Below are positions 12,102-20,750 of a stretch of DNA of 55,474 nt, piece after piece (positions within the stretch are counted from its first letter, which is position 1; each line of letters opens with the position of its first letter). Below the pieces are notes generated by a model. It saw only the letters and a list, made by a program, of their open reading frames with translations, did no database searches and was not told the origin of the DNA. The stretch spans positions 1 to 55,474 of the forward strand of contig JAUGWO010000206.1 in the NCBI GenBank assembly GCA_049724395.1, in the 5' to 3' direction. Made by a program: the position numbers and the translations under genes. The DNA comes from Spongospora subterranea f. sp. subterranea. Taxonomy: Eukaryota; Endomyxa: Phytomyxea; Phytomyxea; Plasmodiophorida.

Positions 12102-12559
12102 GGTAAGCAACGAACAGCAGATTAACGCAATACGTTGAGTGTCGTTGGAATATGTCAGCGGCTGTGCCGTTAGAAACTGTTGCACTTGGCCTAACCAATG
12201 CCGAAACATGACTCTATCTCCTGCGTAAGCTTCTGGCATTTTCAACTTGGGATCCTTTCCCTGTGGGAGCGATGGGGTAGGAATTGAGGACTGGGGCTAG
12301 GTGTCTTCGGCGGGACTGGCGAGGATTGAGGAACGTGATGTTGCTGTCGCCAGGAATGTGGAGAGTTGATCGACTAGTTGATTGAACCTGTCGTTTGTTG
12401 ACCGCTGATAGGTATTAAGTTGTTCCCGCGATTCTGCCAGTTGTCGTGCAACTTCCGCGAGCTGCTCTGCGGTGGTGGTCTGCCGAGGTGTAATCGTGTC
12501 CCCATTCGTCATGGCGGATCGTCGGATTTGCGGTAAAGAGGGCGTCACGTTCGAGAGAG

Positions 12560-13312
12560 GTTAAGTTAGCTGTTAGTTAGGTGAGAGGAGAGGCAGAGAG
12601 GTTAGCGACAAAAGTTAGAGGTGGTAAGTTATAGAAATATAGAGATGGTAGTTAGAGAGAGGAAGAGACTGGGCAATAGAGAGGGAGAGGTTAAGTGAGT
12701 ATAGGGAGGTGGAGAGGTGAAGTTAGCTGTTAGTTAGGGGAGAGGGAGAGGGTAGTTAGCGACAGAAGGTTCGGACAAACTGTCAGGAATGTTGATACAA
12801 ACGATGTTAATAGTAAACGACGTTGTCCGAACTGAGCATTTGCCCAGTTCGGACGGTACGCTTCAATCGTTTATTAATAACATACGTTGTCAGTAGTACG
12901 GTCGGTAGTACGTTCGTACGGTCGTGACATATCTGAGGGGATGTGAGTCGTTTCGAGGAGAGCTCTCATCCACAGGTCAGAGGGGCTTGATCGCACGTGG
13001 TTGCGAGATGGATTATTCCTGCACGACTTGCAGGGAAGACCGAAGACGTCAATGAGGTTGAGAGATGTAGACGAGGAAGCAGGCTAGAGGGGAGCCGGAG
13101 CGGGAGCTAGAAGGAGAGAACTTTGACGAAAGCGGGAGACGAATATGGGAGCTAGAGGAATCAGGACGAAGACAGACGAATACGGGAACCAAACCGATTC
13201 AAAAACGGCGTTAACCAAACTGAGGTTAGCTCAGTTCGGTTTCCACGACACAGTGTGTATCAGATACAATATTCAAAAGGTGCCTCATCGGGTTGCGCCT
13301 CCTGACATTACA
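12560..13312 (-). repeat. Single LTR shared by gypsy copies G2 and G3
   Basis: On the minus strand the region starts with TGTAATGTC at 13312, immediately after a polypurine tract (CTGAAGGGGA), and runs to the G2 gag leader. It holds an AATAAA (near 12869) and two diverged tandem copies of a GTTAGCTGTTAGTTAGG unit (near 12567 and 12724). The inner end is approximate. The placement fits one LTR serving as 3' LTR of G3 and 5' LTR of G2. Confidence 0.65.
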
Positions 13313-14062
13313 TCCCCTTCAGAAATAGGTCCCGGTCTGGTAGGAGATTGCAAATGGTAATCTTGTACGGCTACCTGTAGGGCTGGGGTGGCAAAAGCTA
13401 GCAAGTCTTTCGCCGGCTCCCACGTTCGATCACATTCCTCATGCCCTTTCCAATGGATCAGGTACTGAAATTGTTTTCTATAAAGTCGTGAATCCACGAT
13501 GCGTTCGACCTCATACAGTGGCTATTGATCGTCATCGATATGATGGGCGGAGGGTTGACGCGAGCGCGGTCGGACAATGTAGAAACGACGTACGGCTAGG
13601 AGTGACGCATGGAACACTGGGTGAATTCTTAAATCGCCGGCCGGTCTAGTTCGTAAGCGACAGGGTTGATGATTCGCTTCGCCGTAAATGGCCCTAACTT
13701 TCTTTCAGATAATTTTTCGCATGGACGTCTTGAGCGGATTCCGTCTCGCCTCAACCACACGTGATCACCAGGTTGGAATTGTGGATTTGGTTGTCGGTGC
13801 TTATCAGCGTGACGTTTCATATTGGCGATGGCACGTTTCAGGTTCCGTCGTAGATCCGCATGGACATTAATGATATTTTCTGCGAAGGTGGTTGATGTTG
13901 GATTGCCATTGGACGGAAATCGTGGATGAAAACCATAATTTGCAAAAAACGGGCTAATTCCAGTTGAAGACTGGATGGTGTTGTTGTAAGTGAATTCAAC
14001 CATAGGAAGTAGTGAATCTCCAGTCATTTTGCGAGGTATTAACATAACAACGCAAATATTGT
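13313..14062 (-). mobile_element. Gypsy copy G3, 3' end: integrase C-terminus and chromodomain
   Basis: The stretch encodes the end of a gypsy integrase (VEFTYNNTIQSSTGISPFF, then GDHVWLRRDGI) and a chromodomain (FQYLIHWKGHEECDRTWEP). It ends in a polypurine tract and the LTR at 13312. Upstream it stops where a copy of a host gene fragment begins (14066), so most of the element is absent. It is probably the same family as G2, whose integrase end is missing. A fossil with at least one change in the coding part. Confidence 0.8.
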
Positions 14063-14065
14063 TCT

Positions 14066-14471
14066 AGCCCACAGTTCCCAGCCAACTCAACCGTCCTCTT
14101 CCCCAACGGCACCGTCTTCTGCACCTCTTCAATATATGTCTCCCCCCTAATACTCACTTTCTCCATCTCCACCTGTAGCGCCATCTCCTGTCGTTCACAG
14201 AACGCCTTGACCGCCTCTTTACTGACGCCCTGTTCCTGTTCCTCCCTCTCTCGTCCTTGGCCATCGCCCATGGCAGATCCTTGATCGGTCGCCCAACCCG
14301 ATCCAAACCCGCTCTTTACAATAATCCTGAACCCGAATCAGTCGTCGCCAACCTCTCGTGATCTCTGGTCGGAATGTGCACCCTTTATCGTCATCCTGAT
14401 TCGGGACCGGTTCCGCCAGTTTTGGGCGAAATGATTTACTGGCGCGTTGAGCTAATTCCCGGCTATGATGA
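14066..14471 (-). pseudogene. Duplicated fragment of the host coiled-coil gene at 20751-22727
   Basis: These 406 bases match 21439-21849 of the host gene with roughly a dozen differences, including a 4-base deletion (CCTCCCTCTCTC against CCTCCCTCCCTCTCTC) and a 1-base deletion (GATCCAAACC against GATCCCAAACC). The deletions destroy the frame, so it is a dead gene fragment. The fragment keeps the parent's orientation. One side abuts gypsy integrase sequence. It carries no intron evidence either way, because the parent region has no introns. Confidence 0.9.
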
Positions 14472-14551
14472 AGTGATGCCCAGAACTTTTAAAAAACGCG
14501 GTCACCAACAACGGATTTTATTTTTATTTCTTGAAATTTTTTTATCGGCGG

Positions 14552-15955
14552 TCACTCGGGTGTAAGTGACATCCACGGTGGTAGAAACCTCAGAGTTAAC
14601 CGGGGAGGGGACTCGGACTGTGGTCTTTCAGGACGTTCAGTGATATCGTCGTGGAAGTGACGCTGGTTGGCGCGAATGAGATTCAGGGAGTCCACGAGCG
14701 CGTCGACGTCCACATTGATCAATGTGTCGGGAACCACTTTCGTGTCACTCCATCGCAGGAACACGTCGCGTTCATGTGGGGCGAAGTGGTGGTCAGGTCG
14801 CGACTCAGTCAGCGCGTTGACTAGCCATGCATTCACGGGTACACCCACTGTGTCAAGGGCTACTTGGAACTGAGTCTTCCAGCCGTGGGTTTCGAGTATG
14901 ACTTTGGCAAGTGCGTACTTGCGGTGCTTGACAGACACAGCCAGGATGAATGACAACGCAGGGTGTGTGTAGTACGGGTAGCCGAATGGCATGTTGGGTA
15001 CCTCATCTTCCTCGAGATCACACGAGCTAAACGAGGCAATGAGTGACTTGATCTCAGCGCTAGTGGTGGGGACGGATAGCAGATCTTCCAGCTGGACAAC
15101 GTACGAGTGTATTTCTGCCCACGCGGTCTCTGGGTCTTCATTGCACTTCTCCACCAGCTCGTCCCACACAAAGCTACCCAGCCAGAGGTCTCTGTAACGG
15201 GTATCAATAGGTCCGACTGTCTCGGGGTACCGATACCACTCGGGAACTATGTGAATGACACCTGCTGTGAACTTCCCAGACTGCCTCTGAACATAAAGGG
15301 GAATCCGGCTCAGAATCGGTTCCGGCACACTGAGCACCCACTTTCCCAGTAACCTGATTGGACAGTTACCCACGCAGACCTCGTACGGAGGGAGTGGAAG
15401 TATATCATAACTCGACGCCGTGAATCCCCAATTCACACCATCCAACATCACTTCGTGCAGCTCCTGTGAGTCCATATCACTCATTATTTTCCAAAAAGAG
15501 CCACAGGTGCTGGATCTTGAGATGATGAAATACCGTGTAACTCTCAAGCATCCCATGAGCAACGCACCAGCAAATAGCAACATGCACTTGCGAGAGGCTG
15601 TCTCGTGCATAGGGATCTCATCTCCGGTATCCGCACAGCGGCGGAGTGGAGCGCGTCCCAGCTGTACGAGAGCTTCATCTCTGAAACTAGAGCTGGACAA
15701 CGCCAGTTCGTATGCGACAGCGGCCTCCCTGAACTCGGGTGGAGTATGGCTCTTCGTAAGCGAGAACGCACCATCGGAATCATCCCACTGGATTCCACTC
15801 AGCCAGTAGCGTCTGAAGTGGCTAGGGGAAGACTTCACCGTCATGCCATTCCTGGACACCACCACTTCCTCGTCTCGTTCAAGCTCTTGATGCAAATGGG
15901 ACAACGAAACGGGAACGCATGGACGGAATTCCACGGCATGCTCGAATGACAACAT
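14552..15955 (-). CDS. Unknown intronless protein of about 470-500 residues
   Basis: I do not recognise this protein. The frame stays open from 16039; the first ATG is at 15955, but the residues before it (CVPSIELWEIGRINCVGG) look protein-like, so the true start may be a spliced upstream exon or a non-ATG codon. It has no signal peptide, one hydrophobic stretch (LLFAGALLMGCL) and a proline-rich C-terminus. Composition is GC-richer than the surroundings and it lacks the short introns of the host genes, so it may belong to a mobile element or be transferred. It lies among gypsy pieces, on the opposite strand to the unknown ORF at 17793. Function not assigned. Confidence 0.5.
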   Translation of the reverse strand: MLSFEHAVEFRPCVPVSLSHLHQELERDEEVVVSRNGMTVKSSPSHFRRYWLSGIQWDDSDGAFSLTKSHTPPEFREAAVAYELALSSSSFRDEALVQLGRAPLRRCADTGDEIPMHETASRKCMLLFAGALLMGCLRVTRYFIISRSSTCGSFWKIMSDMDSQELHEVMLDGVNWGFTASSYDILPLPPYEVCVGNCPIRLLGKWVLSVPEPILSRIPLYVQRQSGKFTAGVIHIVPEWYRYPETVGPIDTRYRDLWLGSFVWDELVEKCNEDPETAWAEIHSYVVQLEDLLSVPTTSAEIKSLIASFSSCDLEEDEVPNMPFGYPYYTHPALSFILAVSVKHRKYALAKVILETHGWKTQFQVALDTVGVPVNAWLVNALTESRPDHHFAPHERDVFLRWSDTKVVPDTLINVDVDALVDSLNLIRANQRHFHDDITERPERPQSESPPRLTLRFLPPWMSLTPE

Positions 15956-16603
15956 TTGCCCTCCAACGCAGTTGATTCTCCCAATCTCCCACAACTCTAT
16001 ACTCGGGACGCAGAACCGGGACCGCCTGTTTACCGCCACATAACCCCGTTTCGGACTTTACGGACATTGTACTAGCGCCATGGATCTGTGGGAAAACCCT
16101 AGATTGACCGCCGAACCCCTAGATCACCTCCCGGAACCCTTTCTGGCAAACGCCCGCGGACGGGCGGGGAGTCGGTCCTGACTGCGCATTTCCTGTCACC
16201 AACGTCGCGCAAATCTGTCCCTTACAGTCTCGCACATTTTAAATCCGCCATGTATCGCCATCTGTTCGGCATCGTCATGTACTGATGACCAACAGGAACA
16301 TACTTCAACACAACTCCATCAGTGAATTACGGTCATGAATTGGCCATCGATAATCACAGCGTTGATCACAGAATTTGCCACTTTGATATCATAATTGTAG
16401 AACAGGAATTGACCAGTTTTCAATCATCTTTATAAATAATGTGATATTATTGGCCGCCTATCTCATCTCAATAGATTGTTTGACCTGCGAGATGACCATC
16501 CGGATGCCCGACAGATCGCTTATTGTCACCCAGAGGTTGAAGTACGACATTCGATGGCGTTCTATGAAAATTGGCACCAAAAACCGTAGTTCGCAATGGT
16601 TAA

Positions 16604-16822
16604 ATTTCGAAAGCCGTTTGGGTCGTTAGGAGTCGCGTTTAAAACAACCAAAGGCCAGAGCTGAAGCACCGTTAAACCAATGACTGAAAAACGCTCTGGG
16701 TCACTGGACCGAGAGGAGAGCGACCAGCAAAAGTGCTATTCAACAGATGTCGGAATTGAAGAGCAATTGATTGGAATTAGGTGTGATAGAGGTATGGGGT
16801 GAGATCATGTGTTTTGGTCGTG
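16604..16822 (-). repeat. Gypsy gag fragment, direct repeat of 19310-19529
   Basis: About 218 bases are repeated at 19310-19529 at roughly 95 percent identity. In the second copy the sequence runs straight into the zinc-knuckle gag of gypsy fragment G4, and read on the minus strand it gives a gag-like NGASALAFVVLNATPNDPNG. The present copy is therefore an isolated gag piece of that family. Confidence 0.75.
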
Positions 16823-17493
16823 ACGCAAGTGCAAACGAAGCAATGGCTTACATACTCCACGGCATGGTATTGGCGAGCGCAGAGCGTCACTGCAGAGACT
16901 ACAACTGTGCGCCCCCAGAAATTAATTCCAGGACGCTGATGGAAAATCTCGCCGGAACGGCTTGCCTGACGGATGATATCATGAATAGCTGGCTACGGCT
17001 GCAACTTGCCATGCATTCCCATCAGTCAATTGCGTTGTTGGATTCAGTCCTACTGCAGGTATCTGGGATACGAATCATCAATCGCCATCGGCGAGAAGCT
17101 GCACACTTTAAACCTCAGCGGAAATTGTATTTGATCCCGCTAAATGTAAGACGTCTCAGCATTAATATCCACATTTAAACATTGTAATATAGCTTGACAA
17201 TTCACACTGGGTCGGGTGTGCGATTGTCGGCAGGCAAGTCCTCGTGTATGACCCACTGGGTTTTGATCAGAACTTGAGGCGGATCACTCAGATCTTTGAT
17301 CTGAATCTACGCCATTATTTTTCCAATCTAAACAACGGAACGATTGAAGTTTTCTGTACGACGCAGAGAGATACTCGAGTTGCGGCGTATACGTCTTGAT
17401 GTGGCTGCACAGCATTTTCAGTGGTGGCACCATGGACATTGTGAAACCGGAGAACATCCCGTTCTTGCGGTTATGGATGATCCAAGATATGTG
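16823..17493 (+). pseudogene. Ulp1-like (C48) cysteine protease relic
   Basis: The reading shows the features of a Ulp1/SENP SUMO-type protease: a leading TDDIMNSWLRLQLA helix, IPLN, the catalytic His in LDNSHWVGCAIV, the catalytic Asp in VLVYDPLGFD, and the catalytic Cys in YSSCGVYVLMWL. A 47-nt GT-AG intron (17146-17192) joins IPLN to LDNSHW. The His/Asp and the Cys segments are in different frames, so the gene is broken at least once between 17340 and 17370. The end reads RLWMIQDMCC then stop. Ulp1-like proteases are carried by some MULEs, which also occur in this window, so a transposon origin is possible; a dead host deSUMOylase is the alternative. Confidence 0.65.
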
Positions 17494-17504
17494 CTGTTAA
17501 ATAA

Positions 17505-17660
17505 ATGTATAATTGACTGATGAGAATGTCTGGCAAGTTGAAGCCGTAGCCAGCCGTTGATGATATCAAAAATCCTAATACTCTCAGCAAACTCGACAAC
17601 GTGGGAAAATCCTCGGATTAGCCGAAAATCACGTCCTCGATTAAATTCCATCATCGGTCA
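17505..17660 (-). repeat. Inverted partial copy of the Ulp1-like gene
   Basis: Read on the minus strand it encodes INGWLRLQLARHSHQSI, nearly the same as NSWLRLQLAMHSHQSI of the plus-strand relic (near 16985). The two lie head to head about 500 bases apart. The copy covers only the first helix region and the residues before it. Confidence 0.7.
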
Positions 17661-17837
17661 GTCGCACAGAATTTATATAAACCCAGTGCATCCAAAGACG
17701 GGCTGCCCACAGCTTCGATCAATTTTCGATCAATCTGTACCCCACCGTACCCTCTACAAGTCTGTAGTGGACACTGTTCTCAAAACAACGACGTGGGTGC
17801 GTTTCCACTGGTCAAACCGGGCAGGGGCGATTTTTCC

Positions 17838-18272
17838 ATGCTCGCCATCTCCATGATACTGGGGAAGCACGCTGGCAAGGGAAAGGTCATTGGAACCATA
17901 TCTGAAAGGGAAGTCGTGGAATGTGTGCGCGAAATGGATTCCAACATGCTCTGCCTACTTTCCACACTCATCCGACGTGCGAAGATATGCCGGTGCACAT
18001 TTCCCATGTCTACATGCGACGCGATTGCTTACCTGAGTGAAGAACTCGCAGTGGACGGACGCATTGTGTACACAGAGCCCGGCGAACTTCTCGCCAAGAA
18101 TCCGCTGTTCTGTCGCATACACGCCCAAGTTCATGCTCTCACTACCCGTCAACGCAAGGACTACTGTCTTCCTCTCATGTCATGTGACGGATCATGTCAT
18201 GTCTCGATGTACGATTCTGGACAGAGAGAGGTTACCATGGATGACATGTCTAACGCGCTGTCGGTTCTCTAG
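17838..18272 (+). CDS. Unknown protein of about 145 residues
   Basis: I do not recognise this ORF. The frame is open from 17793 (GTG); the first ATG is at 17838. It is rich in Cys and charged residues (RRAKICRCTF, CDGSCHVSMYD) and its composition resembles that of the unknown ORF at 14552-15955. After its stop a second frame stays open from about 18284 to 18435 (reading PEPGHATIPRMHLPIGPLA), which could be a further exon. Gypsy fragment G4 starts right after. No function assigned. Confidence 0.35.
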   Translation: MLAISMILGKHAGKGKVIGTISEREVVECVREMDSNMLCLLSTLIRRAKICRCTFPMSTCDAIAYLSEELAVDGRIVYTEPGELLAKNPLFCRIHAQVHALTTRQRKDYCLPLMSCDGSCHVSMYDSGQREVTMDDMSNALSVL

Positions 18273-18455
18273 TTTTAAAACTTACCACCGGAGCCTGGCC
18301 ATGCAACCATTCCTCGGATGCACCTTCCCATTGGGCCGCTCGCCACCGCGTACGGGGAGATCTCTGACGCTATGCACACCAGCTCATCCCTTGTCATACC
18401 CACCATCGCAGAAAGAATGTCGCTGGCAACGACGGACATAAAGTAGGTGCAGTCA

Positions 18456-19529
18456 TCATTGCATGATCTTTTCTATCAGGCACGCCTTGGTTGGAAAGAT
18501 GGTATGGAGAACCACGCGGGATGACACGGGCATGATGGGAGTGTGATTCAATTTTGAACGAGCGGAGCCAACATGTAGGTCGATTGAACAATCATAGGGA
18601 CGATGTTGCGGTAGTATATCAGCCTTTTTCTTTGAGAAGACATCTATGAAATCGCAGTAGTGTTCCGGAAGTATGGGTGTGGAATTTTTCATTGCTGGGA
18701 TGACTGACATTGGTCTGGGGATTCAGCGTGAGAAATTCTCAACTTGCCAGTTCGCCAGTCTATCTGTGGATTGAACTTCTGTAACCAATCATAACCAAGA
18801 ATAACGGCGAACTCTGATTGAGGTAGAATAAACAAATTTCCAATAAAAACAGCTATCCCCGATTTGAACGTCAGTCGCCGATTTTTCACTGAGGTTCGTT
18901 CCCAAGCGATCGGTAAAACAGGAAACACGGATTGCTCCCTTTAGTTTTGTTGGTTCTAACTGGGAAGTAGAAACAACGGATGAACTAACGAAACTGGCAC
19001 CAGCCCCGATATCCACCAATATTTCACTACAGTGATGAGGCCCTACACACCCAGTAATGATAAACCCAGCGTAAGGCTGATGAGTAGAGTTTAATGAGAA
19101 CGATGATTGACGATTAGCCAATGCAGGGCACTTTGCAATCATGTGTTGACCGCCACAGAACAAGCAAAGACCGAGTTGGCGACGGCGGCGCCGCTCTTCA
19201 TCACGTGGATTCGGATCTCGGGGAGGCGTGTTAGGCAATGGCGCTGTTATCGGGGTGGCAGGAAAACGTACCGCTATGGTGGCCGCTAATGCTCGAATCA
19301 CCTTGGGTAAATCTCGAAAGCCGTTTGGGTCGTTAGGAGTCGCGTTTAAAACAACAAAGGCCAGAGCTGAAGCACCGTTAAACCAATGATTGAAAAGCGC
19401 TCTGGGTCATTGGACCGAGACGAGAGCGACCAGCGGAAGTGCTATTCAACAGATGTTGAAATTGAAGAGCAATTGATTGGAATTAGGTGTGATAGAGATA
19501 TGGGGTGAGATAATGTGTTGAGGTCGTGA
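18456..19529 (-). mobile_element. Gypsy fragment G4 (gag, zinc knuckle, protease, start of RT)
   Basis: The minus strand encodes gag with a CLFCGGQHMIAKCP zinc knuckle, a protease-like segment (VDIGAGASFVSS, then VILGYDWLQKFNPQIDW), and the leader of RT (CDFIDVFSKKKADILPQHRPYDCSIDL). RT core, RNase H and integrase are absent and no LTR was found. It resembles the G2 family more than G1. An old fossil with several changes. Confidence 0.8.
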
Positions 19530-20750
19530 ACAATCCGGAACATGAAATGATTGGGGAAGGTGGTTACGGGAGGAACAGGATCTAGTCTATTGACCGAATT
19601 AATCAAGAGTATCACAGACCCAACGAAGCTTTTCAGGTTCAATTTGTCGATTAACGTCAGGTCAACAAAAACCAATTGTCGATAATAGTATTAGCACAAT
19701 ATTGCATTGACACTGCTTCCGCCATGATGTTCTTTATCAAGATCGGCTGCTCTGTCAATGTTCATCATCGCCACATTGTTCTATGAAACGGCGATTGGAC
19801 AAGATTTCTATGCAGATAATAACACAAAATATTGTTTGATCTTGAGCGTTTTCGGGAAAGTTTAGGCGACGAATTTCCTCGCGCGTGACGAGGTCCACAT
19901 TATACCACAAATTGAGGTCTAATATTGAAGGGCAAATCCAGCTCAAACAATAATAACGATGAACAGTGGACAGACGACTGGCCCAATGGTGTGGCGCTAT
20001 GGGTGGTCTGACTCCAGTATCAATTACCCTTCGATGGGCAACGCCTCCCCAATCAGTTCGCCACACTCCTCAAACAGCGATTTGGATATCGTGTGTGAAC
20101 AGAACGTTAGGGGGATAGCGATGTGCATCGGTTATAGCGAGATTGGCGACTTTATCCAACAGAATCACCATCGATCTAGGTATTAAGAAGCAGTTGACGA
20201 TTTATGTGTGAGAATATCTGACGAAACTCAAGATATAATAACGGGCAATCGCTGAGAAAAACAATTACCAGAAGATTCAGATGTTCCACACACGGGCAGT
20301 TCTGGCCCAATTCATTTGCCCAGGTCTAAACGATCCTTGAACCATTCGACTATCAAATCCATGAACAATACAACCGTTGTCGTGCTCATCGTTGGTTTCT
20401 CTTTTGGACGAAAACAATATCAAGGTGCACCGTTCGAACATATTTCTACAGCTGGACGGGCCTTGGGGAGATGTTCATCACATCTGAAACATGACACACC
20501 TTAATATCTGTTCAAACCGCCATGTTCCGATATGACACACGTTTATAGTCTGATTGATCTGGTGAATATGGCGATTATCGTATAAGATCAGACCCGTATT
20601 ATTATCATCTTTCGAAAAACAACTTTATCATCTTCCTCAACGCGATTTTTGATGATCCATTTATCGTTTGCAGTCCCAGTTCGGTGGAAAGGAGCGTCTT
20701 CCCGAGTAAAACATTAGACGATATGATGTTGTTAATAATATATTAAGCGA
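19530..20750. other. Intergenic, no gene recognised
   Basis: Short open frames occur on both strands but none has a recognisable domain, a plausible start or coding-like continuity. The stretch separates the transposon-rich left part from the host gene island. Confidence 0.5.

Larger units (their letters stand above)
9167..12560 (-). mobile_element. Ty3/gypsy LTR retrotransposon G2, 5' part (gag to start of integrase)
   Basis: This is an older gypsy copy on the minus strand. Its gag starts near 12548 and carries a zinc knuckle CPYCGGSHSIEHCP. Protease (LLDSGACTNLMD), RT (LRLCVDYRRIN, FVVVYLDDILIFS) and RNase H follow. The integrase zinc-binding domain (CHDSPLAGHFGITKTYE) is cut at 9167 by G1, and the integrase core is missing on the far side. 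A SINE interrupts gag. Its 5' LTR (12560-13312) appears shared with the 3' end of copy G3. It is a fossil with few changes in pol apart from the two insertions. Confidence 0.9.

Noticed and set aside
14552-18435. Polinton/Maverick-like element (protease plus unknown ORFs)
   Set aside because: No family B polymerase, integrase, packaging ATPase or capsid motif is visible, and the protease is Ulp1-like.
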